The notes: generated by a model from the letters alone, not told the origin. DNA of 64,000 nucleotides from Roseinatronobacter monicus (GCF_006716865.1 NZ_VFPT01000001.1:3529001-3593000); one strand, 5' to 3'. Positions 45,809 through 55,128 are shown, counted from the stretch's first letter. Program-made: numbers and translations.

Positions 45809-47347
45809 TCAGGTTTTGGGGCCTTGCGGGGCCGATTTCTCTCCGTAAGCCCCAAGCTCGCGCTTCAGGCGCGCCGCTTTGACAGTGGACCGGATGATCA
45901 GAACAACCGAGATGACGGTCATGCACAAGAACAAAATCGTGATTGGCCCGCGCGCGAATATGCTCAGATCGCCGCGTGACATCAGAAGCGCCTGCCGAAA
46001 GTTGTTCTCCAGCATTGGCCCCAGAATGAACCCGATCAGGAAGGGTGCCGCCGGAAAGCGCAGGATCAGCATGATATAGCCCACCACCCCCATCACAAGC
46101 ATGACCGCCACGTCAAAGATCGAGTTGTTGACCGCATAAACCCCGTAGATGCACAGCACCAGCACACCCGGAAACAACAGGTTCGAGGGGACATCCGCAA
46201 TATAGCGAAACGCCCGGATCGCAACAGAGCCGATGATAAGCAGCAGAAACGAGCTGGCGATCAACCCGATGAACAGCGCATAGACAAGATCGGCATTGTT
46301 CACGAACAAAAGCGGCCCCGGCGTCAGGTTATGCACCATGAACGCGCCGATGATGATGGCCGTTATCACGTCACCCGGAATGCCCAGCGACAACAGCGGA
46401 ATCAGCGTGGCACCCGCCACCCCGTTATTGCCCGCCTCTGCTGCGGCGACGCCTTCGACCTCGCCCTTGCCGAAATTGTCACGGTTGGGCGATGCGCGGC
46501 GCGCCTCGGAATAGGACAGGAACGCAGAGGGCGCAGCCCCGATGCCGGGAATGGCGCCCAGAAACACACCAATGGCGCTGCCGCGAAAGATAGATTTCAA
46601 CGAGCGCCGGAAATCCACCATTTTCAGTTTTGAGTAACCCATGCCGCGCACGCGGTGATCGGCAGATGCGGATTTGCGCATATAGGCGATGATTTCAGGC
46701 AGGGCGAACAGCCCGATCAGCACGGCGATGAAATTCAGCCCCCCGCGCATATCGACCGACCCGAAGGTCAGCCGCTCGGACCCTGCGATCAGATCAAGGC
46801 CGACCGTCGCCAGAAGCAGACCGAGCGAGGCCGCGACAATCCCCTTGACCAGACTGTCGCCAGACACACCGGCGATGATCGTCAGTGAGAATACAATCAG
46901 CGTGAACATCTCGGGCGGGCCGAAATTCAGTGCGAAAGAAGCCAGCCAAGCGGCAAAGACAATCAGCGCAAGGTTCGAGATCAAATCAGCAATGCAGGAC
47001 GCATAAAGCGACATGCTCAACGCTTCGCCCGCGCGGCCCTGTTCGGCCATTGGGTAGCCATCCAGCGCGGTCGCCGACGACGCGGGCGTGCCTGGCGTCT
47101 TGATCAGGATGGCCGGAATGGACCCGCCGAAGATGCCGCCCTTATAGACCCCCAGCAACAGCAAAATGCCAAAGATCGGTTGCAGCGCAAAGGTGAAGGG
47201 CAAGGTCAGGGCCACGGCCATTGTCGCCGACATGCCGGGGATGGCCCCTGCCACGACCCCGATGGTCACACCTATCGCCAGAAAGAAGATGCTTTCCCAT
47301 TGCGCGACCATGATAAAGCCCGCGCTGAGTGCTTCGAGAAATGTCAC
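45809..47347 (-). CDS. Tripartite tricarboxylate transporter large permease TctA
   Basis: 512 residues with about 12 hydrophobic segments. Family motifs are 'VGAIPGMSATMAVALTLPFT' near residue 35 and 'VFLGAIPGIGAAPSAFLSYS' near residue 260, the pseudo-repeats of the TctA fold. It forms the membrane channel of the importer with TctB; TctC delivers substrate. The start overlaps the TctB stop by 4 bp. Confidence 0.94.
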   Translation of the reverse strand: MTFLEALSAGFIMVAQWESIFFLAIGVTIGVVAGAIPGMSATMAVALTLPFTFALQPIFGILLLLGVYKGGIFGGSIPAILIKTPGTPASSATALDGYPMAEQGRAGEALSMSLYASCIADLISNLALIVFAAWLASFALNFGPPEMFTLIVFSLTIIAGVSGDSLVKGIVAASLGLLLATVGLDLIAGSERLTFGSVDMRGGLNFIAVLIGLFALPEIIAYMRKSASADHRVRGMGYSKLKMVDFRRSLKSIFRGSAIGVFLGAIPGIGAAPSAFLSYSEARRASPNRDNFGKGEVEGVAAAEAGNNGVAGATLIPLLSLGIPGDVITAIIIGAFMVHNLTPGPLLFVNNADLVYALFIGLIASSFLLLIIGSVAIRAFRYIADVPSNLLFPGVLVLCIYGVYAVNNSIFDVAVMLVMGVVGYIMLILRFPAAPFLIGFILGPMLENNFRQALLMSRGDLSIFARGPITILFLCMTVISVVLIIRSTVKAARLKRELGAYGEKSAPQGPKT

Positions 47348-47835
47348 GGCAGCCTCACAATCTGGCCCTGAGGTATGGCAACCCCGGCGACCTTGGTGAA
47401 AAACAGATACAAAAGCAGCGGCAGCAAGATTGCGATAATCATGCCCCAGCCCAGATTTTTGCCCCGGCTCAGCAACACCATCAGCGCATAGGCAATCATG
47501 CAGACCCAGACCATGCCGACAACCGGCAGCGCGAAAAAGATGCCAATCAAAATGGCGCCAAGCGCCAGCAAACGCAGCCCCTCGGGGCGCGATACGGACA
47601 GATCATCGGCCACAGCATCAGGTGGGGCGGGGGCCAAGGCCGCGCGCAGCACCAAAATCAGACCGCAGCCCAAAATCGTCCAGGCAATGATCCTTGGCCA
47701 GAACGCAGGCGACAGCGCCAAAATCGGCACGCGCCGTGGCGTGGTGATATAGGTCGGAATGATCCACCAAAGCACCAATGCGCCAAGTGCCATGACACAG
47801 AGTCCGGTCAGGAATTCATCGCGTCGCGAGAGCAT
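47344..47835 (-). CDS. Tripartite tricarboxylate transporter small permease TctB
   Basis: 163 residues with four hydrophobic segments ('FLTGLCVMALGALVLWWIIP', 'RIIAWTILGCGLILVLRAAL', 'LALGAILIGIFFALPVVGMV', and a final 'GMIIAILLPLLLYLFFTKVA'). This is the expected size and topology for TctB. It overlaps TctA and follows TctC after a 127-bp gap that contains a hairpin. Confidence 0.9.
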   Translation of the reverse strand: MLSRRDEFLTGLCVMALGALVLWWIIPTYITTPRRVPILALSPAFWPRIIAWTILGCGLILVLRAALAPAPPDAVADDLSVSRPEGLRLLALGAILIGIFFALPVVGMVWVCMIAYALMVLLSRGKNLGWGMIIAILLPLLLYLFFTKVAGVAIPQGQIVRLP

Positions 47836-47901
47836 GTGATCTCCGTTTCAACGCTGGCGGAGCCGTGGCGTCCCGCCAGACGTGCAGCATGGACTGCGAA
47901 T

Positions 47902-47934
47902 GCCCCTCACAAGCGGCAGGCGTTTGTGAGGGGC
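47902..47934 (-). other. Intercistronic hairpin between tctC and tctB
   Basis: GCCCCTCACAA at 47902-47912 pairs with TTGTGAGGGGC at 47924-47934. There is no T tract on the minus strand after it. Such hairpins behind binding-protein genes often stabilise the upstream message or limit read-through, giving more TctC than permease. Confidence 0.65.
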
Positions 47935-47962
47935 GTTGGTCAGGGCCAGCAGGCCGCAAGCA

Positions 47963-48943
47963 TCAGTCGATTTCCAGATCAAGCTCGACAACCAGTCGAC
48001 GGAAGCTTTCATAGGCGCTGTTGACGAATTCCACCGTTTCATCCGGCGACATCACTTGCACGATGGACCCGCCAGACGTCATGAAGCGCTGGAAATCCTC
48101 GTCTTGGGTGGCTTCGGCCAGCCATTCACCCCATTTCTCGGTCGCCTCATCGGTCAGGCTTGCAGGCCCGGCAAGGCCAGTCCAGCCAACAAGTGCGGCC
48201 AGTTCCGGCTTGCCGATCTCCTCGACTGTGGGGGCGTCAAACCCATCCAGACGCTCGGCCGATGTCACCATGAGCGGGCGCATTTGCCCACTGTTGATGA
48301 ACGGTGCCGCGGGCGAGGTGCTGCCGCAATAAAAGTCGGAGGTGCCCTGCAAAACGGCGGTCAGCGCCTGACCATCGCCTTCGGTCGGAATGTGAATGAC
48401 ATTCTCATCCAGATCGGACACATCGAACGCATCCAGCACCATCAGCGCGCCGAAATGGGGCAGTGACCCAACCCCGGACGAACTGAAAAGGATTTCGCCG
48501 GGGCGGTCATTGACCGCGTCGATCAGGTCATCAATGCTGTGAAAATCCGAATTGCTGTTGACGACACAAGCAACGGGGTTGATCTCATAGATACCCACGA
48601 AGCGGAATTCATCCAGCGTATAAGGCAGGTTCGGGTTCATGGCCGGGTTCACCGTGTGCGACCCGACGCGCGCAAGAAGCAACGTGTAGCCATCGCCCTC
48701 GGCATCGCGCACAGCAACCGAACCGGTTGCCCCGCCTGCGCCCGCGCGATTAGTCAGCACAATGGATTGCGGCACAATCTGCGACAGCGGTGTGGACAGG
48801 GCGCGTGCCGACAGGTCAGTCGCGCCGCCGGGGCCGAATGGAATAATCATCTGGATCGTGCGTGTGGGGTATTCAGCGGCAACAGGTGCGGCCAAGGCAG
48901 CGGCCGATACGCCCATGCCGAGTGCGATCAAAGTGGTCTTCAT
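47963..48943 (-). CDS. Tripartite tricarboxylate transporter substrate-binding protein TctC
   Basis: 326 residues from the ATG at 48943 with GGGAGGAG upstream. The signal peptide ends near 'AAPVAAEYP'. The mature start 'YPTRTIQMIIPFGPGGATDL' is the TctC/Bug family signature. 'NRAGAGGATGSVAVRDAEGD' follows. These periplasmic proteins bind carboxylates, usually di- or tricarboxylates or aromatic acids. The ligand here is not known. Confidence 0.94.
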   Translation of the reverse strand: MKTTLIALGMGVSAAALAAPVAAEYPTRTIQMIIPFGPGGATDLSARALSTPLSQIVPQSIVLTNRAGAGGATGSVAVRDAEGDGYTLLLARVGSHTVNPAMNPNLPYTLDEFRFVGIYEINPVACVVNSNSDFHSIDDLIDAVNDRPGEILFSSSGVGSLPHFGALMVLDAFDVSDLDENVIHIPTEGDGQALTAVLQGTSDFYCGSTSPAAPFINSGQMRPLMVTSAERLDGFDAPTVEEIGKPELAALVGWTGLAGPASLTDEATEKWGEWLAEATQDEDFQRFMTSGGSIVQVMSPDETVEFVNSAYESFRRLVVELDLEID

Positions 48944-49064
48944 GTTAACTCCTCCCAAGTTAAGAATGACTTCGGCTTGCGCCGGAAGTCACGGTTGCTG
49001 CCCGGTGTCAGGGCTGGCTGGTAACAGGCGAAGCGACCTCCTTTCGTTGCAGAGTTGTGCAGGG

Positions 49065-50753
49065 TTAGTGCGCGGACCCTGCGGGCGGGGTGTTGCCCTG
49101 CACGACCGGGGCCGGTGCCGGGCAGATCCGCACATTCACACAGGCGGGTTTTCTGGATTTCTGTGCATGGTCCAGCGCTTCGGCCAAGGCCGCTGTGCTG
49201 TTCGTGTTCACAAAAACCCCGAAGCCGCCAAGGGCCTGCGCGGCCAGATCATAGCGCGCCATTGGCGAGAGCGCGCAGCCATAGGTGCGGTCCGGGCCAA
49301 ATTCGCGGATCTGGATCTGGTGCTCGGCATTCCAGACATGGTCATTGCCGATCACCGCCACAAAGCGCGCCTCCTCGCGCGCTGCGGTTTCGTATTCAGC
49401 CAGCAGAAACCCGGCTGTGCCATCGCCCATTGCGGCGATGACAGGCACATCGGGGCAAGCAATGCTGGCTGCAATCGCATAGGCGGGTGCGGCACCGATT
49501 GCGCCTGACACGCCGTTTATCACGCGCGGGCCGTCATGATGAATGGCCTGCATCCATTGTCCGAACTCGCCCCCGTCGACCACCAGCACCGCGCCCGGCG
49601 ATTTTGCCAGTTGCGCCGCGACAGCCGCGCCCACCTGCGCGGCGTGCAGCGTATCGGGACCAGAGGCCGTCGCCGATGGCACCTCAGCCCGCAGGGCCAA
49701 TGCCTGCGCCGAATGTGCAAGCCAATCGGCGCGGTCAGGCACGTCGGCGGCCTGCGCGATCAGTTTTCGCAAGGCAGGCAGCGCGTCGCCCTGACAGGCA
49801 ATATCAAGCTGTCCGCCAATGCGTGCGCGTGCGCGCTCAATCTCGGGGGCTTCGGGGTCAACCACTGCGAAGCGCGCGTCTGGCGTGCCCATGTCCTTGC
49901 CCAGAAACCCTGTTGTGAAATCAGCCGATTTGCCCAGCAGCAAGATACGATCCGCTGTGCGCGTCAGGTCAATCAACGCACCCAGCGAGGGGTCGCGCAA
50001 GCCGCGGGGGCTTTCCATGCAAATAACAGGTACATTCAGCGTCGATTGAAGCTGCGCCAGCGCGTCACCTGTCCGCGTGCGCGCAAGTGCAGGGCCGGTC
50101 AGCACAACCGGGTGCGCCGCGCCATTCAGGAATGTCACAAGCCTTTCAGCATCCGCATTGGTCAATGCCTGCTCGCCATAGGTCAGGGCAAGGGCACTGT
50201 GCGCAGGCGCGGTCAATGGGGCGGTCAGCACATCGGCGGGCAAGGCCAGATGCACAGGTCCGGGCCTGCCAGACAGCGCCGTGGCAATGGCTGTCGCAAG
50301 CTCCGAGGGCAACCGGTCGGCAGTGCTGGCGCGCCGTGCAAGCTTGGTGACGGGCTGCGCCATTGCAACCTGATCCATTTCCTGAAACGCGCCCATACCA
50401 TCTTGATTACGCGGGGAATCCCCGCTGAGCAGCAGCACCGGTGTTTCAGAGGCGCGTGCAGAAATCAGCGCGCCCAAAGCGTTGCCAAATCCCGCCCCCG
50501 CCGTCACAAGCGCGACGCCGATTTCGCCCGTCAATTGCGCATAGGCTTCGGCCATATAAACGGCGGCGGCTTCGTGCCGGACATGAACCAGCCGGATGCC
50601 GCTGTCCAGAAGCGCATCATAAACAGGCATGATCTGATTGCCGGATAAGGAAAAAATGCAACGCACGCCTGCGCCTTGCAGGGCATGCACTAGGGCATGC
50701 GCCCCCTGATTTGTCTGATGATCTCGCAAGAATGGTCCTCCTGCGGCCATCAT
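49065..50753 (-). CDS. Thiamine-diphosphate-dependent enzyme (acetolactate synthase-like)
   Basis: 562 residues with the three domains of the family. The PYR domain contains the catalytic-base Glu61 in 'VRHEAAAVYMAEAYAQLTG' and 'ALVTAGAGFGNALGALISAR'. The central domain spans about 190-330. The C-terminal TPP-binding motif begins 'AAMGDGTAGFLLAEYETAAR' and ends near 'VIGNDHVWNAE'. Possible reactions are decarboxylation of a 2-oxo acid or carboligation. It is the first gene of the leftward block and diverges from the FrdB-like gene. The usual acetolactate synthase regulatory subunit is absent, so amino-acid synthesis is unlikely. Confidence 0.82.
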   Translation of the reverse strand: MMAAGGPFLRDHQTNQGAHALVHALQGAGVRCIFSLSGNQIMPVYDALLDSGIRLVHVRHEAAAVYMAEAYAQLTGEIGVALVTAGAGFGNALGALISARASETPVLLLSGDSPRNQDGMGAFQEMDQVAMAQPVTKLARRASTADRLPSELATAIATALSGRPGPVHLALPADVLTAPLTAPAHSALALTYGEQALTNADAERLVTFLNGAAHPVVLTGPALARTRTGDALAQLQSTLNVPVICMESPRGLRDPSLGALIDLTRTADRILLLGKSADFTTGFLGKDMGTPDARFAVVDPEAPEIERARARIGGQLDIACQGDALPALRKLIAQAADVPDRADWLAHSAQALALRAEVPSATASGPDTLHAAQVGAAVAAQLAKSPGAVLVVDGGEFGQWMQAIHHDGPRVINGVSGAIGAAPAYAIAASIACPDVPVIAAMGDGTAGFLLAEYETAAREEARFVAVIGNDHVWNAEHQIQIREFGPDRTYGCALSPMARYDLAAQALGGFGVFVNTNSTAALAEALDHAQKSRKPACVNVRICPAPAPVVQGNTPPAGSAH

Positions 50754-50987
50754 TCAGTTAGCGTGAAAAAAATTCAAGTTATTTTTTCGACATTGATAAA
50801 ATTAACCGAATGTGCTTGGGTAAGCTGAACAAGGATGCGTGGGATTTGTAGGGGAAAAGCAGTGCTTTAGGCAATATTGCGGCTTTTGTTAATTTTTACT
50901 TACACAAAGCCTAAATATTTTTTCCTTTTAGTTAGCAGATGAATACATCTAAAATCTCACAAACTGCCCGCAGGATGGAAAGTAAAC
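50754..50987. promoter_or_regulatory. Divergent promoter region of the catabolic island
   Basis: 234 bp, clearly AT-richer than the flanking genes, between the TPP enzyme (leftward) and the FrdB-like gene (rightward). It holds runs such as GAAAAAAATTC near 50764 and TAAATATTTTTTCC near 50912. TTTAGGC at 50866-50872 is inverted as GCCTAAA at 50909-50915, and a perfect 10-bp palindrome lies at 50871-50880. This is the natural place for both operon promoters and for LysR binding. Confidence 0.7.
50871..50880. promoter_or_regulatory. Candidate LysR operator
   Basis: GCAATATTGC is a perfect palindrome with an AT core, near the middle of the divergent promoter region. It fits the T-N11-A type of interrupted palindrome bound by LysR proteins (TTAGGCAATATTGCGG context). 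Either of the two LysR proteins of the island could bind it. Confidence 0.4.
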
Positions 50988-51719
50988 GTGTCAGACCGAG
51001 AGAGCATAACCGTAACCGTGCAGCGCGGCGGGCCAGAAACGCCCCAGTATCCGCAGGAATTCGAGGTGCCCGCCTTCGAGAGTCAGACCGTGCTGGACGT
51101 GGTTTCGTGGATTCAGCAGAATGTCGACCCGACCCTGACCTATCGGTTCGCCTGTCGTGTCGGCATGTGTGGGTCTTGCGCCATGATGGTGAATGGCGTG
51201 CCCCGCTGGACCTGCCGCACCCATGTCAACAAAGTGCTGAAAGGCGGCAAGATCGAGGTTGGCCCCTTGCGCAATCTGCCTGTCATCAAGGATCTGGCCG
51301 CCGATATGGACCCGTTCTTTGACAAATGGGTTGCCGCCGAGGGGCGCCACCACCCCACCCTAAGCCGCGATGATGCGATTGCGGAAATCGACCCTGAACA
51401 GGCACAGCGCAAAGAGGCCAGTCTGGGGATCGAGTGCATAAACTGCTCGATTTGCTATTCGGCCTGCGACACGGTGGCGGGGGATTCTGATTACCTTGGT
51501 CCGGCTGCACTACAGCGCGCATGGACACTGTATAATGACGGCCAAGACGCGGACAAAGACGCGATCCTTGACGCCGTGTCTGGCAAGGGCGGGTGCCATT
51601 CGTGCCACTCTATGGGGTCTTGCACCGCCTATTGCCCCAACGGACTGGACCCGTTGTCCGCCATTGCCGGATTGAAACGCGCGACGACACAGCGCTTTTT
51701 CAGGGGGAGAGCCAAATGA
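50988..51719 (+). CDS. Fumarate reductase/succinate dehydrogenase-like iron-sulfur subunit
   Basis: 243 residues with a GTG start (GGATGGAAAG upstream). Cluster ligands are visible: [2Fe-2S] by C56, C61, C64 ('ACRVGMCGSC') and C76; [4Fe-4S] by C150, C153, C156 ('CINCSICYSAC') with C160; [3Fe-4S] by C206, C212 and C216 ('CHSMGSCTAYCP'). The 'CINCxxCYxAC' form resembles quinol:fumarate reductases more than the usual alphaproteobacterial SdhB. It passes electrons from the flavoprotein to quinone. First gene of the rightward block. Confidence 0.9.
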   Translation: MSDRESITVTVQRGGPETPQYPQEFEVPAFESQTVLDVVSWIQQNVDPTLTYRFACRVGMCGSCAMMVNGVPRWTCRTHVNKVLKGGKIEVGPLRNLPVIKDLAADMDPFFDKWVAAEGRHHPTLSRDDAIAEIDPEQAQRKEASLGIECINCSICYSACDTVAGDSDYLGPAALQRAWTLYNDGQDADKDAILDAVSGKGGCHSCHSMGSCTAYCPNGLDPLSAIAGLKRATTQRFFRGRAK

Positions 51720-52057
51720 CACCCTTTCATCTGTATATGGCGCAACGGCTGAGCGCGCTGGTCATGGCCCCGTTCGTGTTGGTGCATCTGGGCGTCATGA
51801 TCTACGCCATTCAGGGCGGTCTGACGGCAGCGGAAATTCTGGGCCGGACGCAAGGCTCGGTGTTCTGGTTCCTGTTCTACGGCATGTTCGTGGTGGCTGT
51901 GGCGCTTCACGCGGCCCTTGGGTTGCGGGTGGTCTTGTCCGAATGGGCAGGGCTGCGGGGGCGCACACTGACCGTCACAGCTTGGATCATCGGCCTTGGG
52001 CTTTTGGGGCTTGGCGCGAATGCGGTCTGGGCTGTCACGGCAGGGGGGATGTCATGA
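51716..52057 (+). CDS. Succinate dehydrogenase-like membrane anchor subunit
   Basis: 113 residues with three membrane segments ('ALVMAPFVLVHLGVMIYAI', 'SVFWFLFYGMFVVAVALHAA', 'LTVTAWIIGLGLLGLGANAV'). 'AQRLSALVMAPFVLVH' and 'ALHAALGLRVVLSEW' provide His residues that could bind heme b. Start ATG at 51716 overlaps the upstream stop (ATGA). With the next gene it should form the quinone-reactive membrane part. Confidence 0.85.
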   Translation: MTPFHLYMAQRLSALVMAPFVLVHLGVMIYAIQGGLTAAEILGRTQGSVFWFLFYGMFVVAVALHAALGLRVVLSEWAGLRGRTLTVTAWIIGLGLLGLGANAVWAVTAGGMS

Positions 52058-52395
52058 AAGCAGTGGCGCGCGCCCATCCGCTTTGGCTGGCCTATATCCT
52101 GCACCGCCTATCTGGCATCGGGCTGGCGCTGTTTTTGCCGTTTCATTTCTGGGTGTTGTCGCTGGCGCTGAACAACGCTGCACAGCTTGACGCCTTTCTA
52201 ACGCTGTCCGACCTGTTCCTTGTCAAACTGGCGGAAACGGGGCTGGTTTTCCTGCTGGCCGTTCACATGTTCGGCGGCCTGCGACTGATGGCGCTGGAGT
52301 GGCTGCCGTGGTCGCCCTCGCAAAAGAGATGGGCCGCCGCCGCCACCGCTGGCGCGTTCTTCATTTCCATTATTTTCCTGATGCAGGCAATCTGA
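52054..52395 (+). CDS. Succinate dehydrogenase-like cytochrome b subunit
   Basis: 113 residues with three membrane segments. 'AYILHRLSGIGLALFLPFHF' carries the HRxSG signature of SdhC-type subunits (quinone and heme site), and 'LVFLLAVHMFGGLRLMALEW' another His. Start ATG at 52054 overlaps the previous stop. The following flavoprotein gene begins one base after the stop. Confidence 0.88.
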   Translation: MKAVARAHPLWLAYILHRLSGIGLALFLPFHFWVLSLALNNAAQLDAFLTLSDLFLVKLAETGLVFLLAVHMFGGLRLMALEWLPWSPSQKRWAAAATAGAFFISIIFLMQAI

Positions 52396-52396
52396 C

Positions 52397-54160
52397 ATGT
52401 TCACCGTAAAAGATATCGACCGGCACGACACCGACATTCTTATCCTTGGCACAGGCGGGGCGGGGTTGTTCGCGGCATTGCACGCCCTGCAAACCGCACC
52501 TGAAGGCACGAAAGTGACCATCGCCGTCAAGGGGCTGATCGGCAAATGCGGCTGCACGCGCATGGTGCAGGGCGGCTATAATGTGGCGGTGGGCGGCGGC
52601 GACAGTGTCGAGCGGCATTTCATGGATACTGTGCAGGGCGGCAAATGGCTGCCCAATCAGGATATGGCGTGGCGGTTATGCGAACAGGCCGTGGTCCGCA
52701 TCCGCGAGTTGGAGAATGAGATTGGCTGCTTCTTCGACCGCAACGCCGATGGCACGCTGCACCAGAAAGCGTTTGCAGGCCAGACAGCGGATCGCACTGT
52801 GCATAAGGGCGATCTGACCGGCATCGAGATCATCAACCGGCTGATGGAACAGGTCTTGGCCCGTCCGGTCGAGAAATTGCAGGAACACCGCGCCATCGGC
52901 CTGATCCCCACCAAGGACGGCAGCGCCTTGGCGGGTGTGCTGATGATCGACATGCGCACAGGCCGCTTTCGGTTTGTCCGCGCGAAAACCGTGCTGATGG
53001 CCACGGGCGGCGGTCCCACCATGTACAAATACCACACCCCCAGCGGCGACAAGACGATGGACGGGCTGGCGATGGCACTGCGTGCGGGCCTGCCCCTGCG
53101 CGATATGGAAATGGTGCAGTTTCACCCAACGGGCCTGCTGGCGGGCGACCATACCCGCATGACCGGCACTGTGCTGGAAGAGGGGTTGCGCGGGGCGGGC
53201 GGGCAGTTGGTCAACCATTCGGGCCAACGCTTCATGTTCGACTATGACGCCAAGGGCGAACGCGCCACGCGCGATGTGGTCAGCCGCGGCATCTATTCGG
53301 AAATGCGCAAGAACAACAATCCCGAACAGGAAGGGGTGTTCATTTCCATGGCCCATCTTGGCCCCGACTTCGTGGCCAAAAAGTTCAAGGGCATGGTCGA
53401 GCGTTGCGCCGATTGCGGCTTTGATCTGGCGGGCGGCAAGGTCGAGGTGGTGCCAACCGCGCATTACTTCATGGGCGGCGTGGTGGTCGATGTGGACACA
53501 CGCACCGCGATGGAGGGGCTTTATGTTGCTGGCGAAGATGCCGGGGGCGCGCATGGCTCTAACCGGCTGGGCGGCAATGGTGTGGCGAATTCCACTGTTT
53601 ATGGCGGCATTGCGGGCGATGTCATGGGGATGGATATTCGCCAGATGGGCACGCTGCGCGCCCCCGATGAGGGCGTGTTAGAGGCAGAGCTGGCCCGCGC
53701 CTGCCACCCGCTGACCCGCGCGCCGGAACTGGTGCTGCCATTGCGGCAGCAGTTGCAAGAAGTGATGTGGGACGAGGTCGGCGTCATGCGCCATGAGGCG
53801 GGGTTGCAGCGTGGGCTAAGCGGCATCGCGCAAGTGTCTGACGCGCTGATGGATGTGGGGGTCGCGCCGGACAATCTAGCGTTCAACCTGACATGGCATG
53901 ACTGGCTGAACCTTCGCTCGCTCTGCGACATCTCTGAAGTGATCGCCAAAGCCGCCCTTGCGCGCGACAATTCGCGCGGTGCGCATTACCGAGAAGATTA
54001 CCCAGACCCCGGCGCGATGGAAGACAGCTATTTCACGGTCGCCCAAGCCAAAACCGGCCCTGTCGAAGTGACCCGAGAGCCGGTGCAATTCACCATCGTG
54101 CGACCGGGCGAGACGGTCTTGCCGGACGGTTCCCCCGAAACGCTGGTTGCCGCACAATGA
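52397..54160 (+). CDS. Fumarate reductase/succinate dehydrogenase-like flavoprotein, no canonical FAD-linking His
   Basis: 587 residues. FAD-binding 'ILILGTGGAGLFAALHALQT' near the N-terminus and 'MATGGGPTMYKYHTPSGD' are present. The dicarboxylate site is kept: 'VQFHPTGLLAGDHTRMTG', 'LEEGLRGAGGQLVN' (Arg), 'PTAHYFMGGV' (His) and 'GSNRLGGNG' (Arg). The covalent-flavin motif R-S-H-T is replaced by 'GKCGCTRMVQGG', with Cys53 where the His should be, so FAD is probably not bound through His. This separates it from housekeeping SdhA. Together with three upstream subunits in B-C-D-A order it forms a complete membrane complex likely oxidising a C4 dicarboxylate. Confidence 0.88.
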   Translation: MFTVKDIDRHDTDILILGTGGAGLFAALHALQTAPEGTKVTIAVKGLIGKCGCTRMVQGGYNVAVGGGDSVERHFMDTVQGGKWLPNQDMAWRLCEQAVVRIRELENEIGCFFDRNADGTLHQKAFAGQTADRTVHKGDLTGIEIINRLMEQVLARPVEKLQEHRAIGLIPTKDGSALAGVLMIDMRTGRFRFVRAKTVLMATGGGPTMYKYHTPSGDKTMDGLAMALRAGLPLRDMEMVQFHPTGLLAGDHTRMTGTVLEEGLRGAGGQLVNHSGQRFMFDYDAKGERATRDVVSRGIYSEMRKNNNPEQEGVFISMAHLGPDFVAKKFKGMVERCADCGFDLAGGKVEVVPTAHYFMGGVVVDVDTRTAMEGLYVAGEDAGGAHGSNRLGGNGVANSTVYGGIAGDVMGMDIRQMGTLRAPDEGVLEAELARACHPLTRAPELVLPLRQQLQEVMWDEVGVMRHEAGLQRGLSGIAQVSDALMDVGVAPDNLAFNLTWHDWLNLRSLCDISEVIAKAALARDNSRGAHYREDYPDPGAMEDSYFTVAQAKTGPVEVTREPVQFTIVRPGETVLPDGSPETLVAAQ

Positions 54161-55128
54161 CGGAGGCGCAGATGATCCCCCTCGACCTGATCCAGACCAC
54201 CGCCGAGCGACTTATGGACAAGGCGGCCATCGAGATTCCGCAAGACTATCTCGATGGGCTGCAAGAAGCGGCAAAAACCGAAGATGGCGACCTGTCATCC
54301 TTTGTGCTCAAAGCGATGCTCGACAATTACGAGGCCGCGAAAGAGGACCGCCGCGCAATGTGTGGCGATACGGGCGTGCCGCGCTGGTTCGTGAAAATGG
54401 GCAATGACGCGCAGGTTCAGGGCGGCATGGTGGCACTTGAGGGTGCTTTGCGCCGCGCCACTGCCAGCGCCACCAACGGCGTGCCGCTGCGCCCCAACCG
54501 CGTGCACCCGCTATGGCGCACCGACCACAACAACAATGTCGGCATCGGCGCGCCTGAAATCGAATACGGGTTTGAACCCCATGGCGACTGGATCGACCTG
54601 ATTACGGTTCACAAGGGCGGGTTGTTCGGCACCGATTACCGGATGTTGTTTCCATCCGACGGGGTGCAGGGGATCAAGCGCTTCTACCTCGACAGTCTGA
54701 TGGCATTCGGCAAGCGCGGGCTGGCCTGCCAGCCTGCGATCATCGGTATCGGCTTGGGCGGGTCAAAAGACACCTGCATGACCCTTGGCAAACGGGCATC
54801 CGTGCTGCGCACTGTGGGCAGCCGCAATTCCGACCCGCGCATCGCTGAAATGGAAGACGAGTTCAAGGAATTGGGCAATTCCATCGGCATGGGCGCGATG
54901 GGGTTTGTCGGCAAGAACATGGTGATCGATTGCAATATCGAAGTGGGGTACTGCCACACGGGCGGTATGCCCATGTCTGTGCACGCGTTTTGCCTGTCGT
55001 CGCGGCGCGCCGTGGCGCGGCTATGGCCCGATGGGCGGGTCGAATACCGCACCGACCCCGAGTGGTTCACCCCCTATCAGCGCCGCGAAACTGTCGATTG
55101 GGAACCCGCACAGGAGGCCGCAGAATGA
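54157..55128 (+). CDS. Class I fumarase / L(+)-tartrate dehydratase-like alpha subunit
   Basis: 323 residues. Oxygen-sensitive [4Fe-4S] hydro-lyase alpha chain. 'AMCGDTGVPRWFVKMG' holds the first cluster Cys (C69); C191/C207 and C266 ('VGYCHTGGMPMSV') are candidates for the others. 'NSIGMGAMGFVGKNMVIDCN' and 'FCLSSRRAVARLWPDG' match the family. It adds or removes water from a C4-dicarboxylate-like substrate. The start overlaps the flavoprotein stop and the end overlaps the beta subunit (ATGA), so the four upstream subunits and this enzyme share one message. Confidence 0.88.
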   Translation: MTEAQMIPLDLIQTTAERLMDKAAIEIPQDYLDGLQEAAKTEDGDLSSFVLKAMLDNYEAAKEDRRAMCGDTGVPRWFVKMGNDAQVQGGMVALEGALRRATASATNGVPLRPNRVHPLWRTDHNNNVGIGAPEIEYGFEPHGDWIDLITVHKGGLFGTDYRMLFPSDGVQGIKRFYLDSLMAFGKRGLACQPAIIGIGLGGSKDTCMTLGKRASVLRTVGSRNSDPRIAEMEDEFKELGNSIGMGAMGFVGKNMVIDCNIEVGYCHTGGMPMSVHAFCLSSRRAVARLWPDGRVEYRTDPEWFTPYQRRETVDWEPAQEAAE

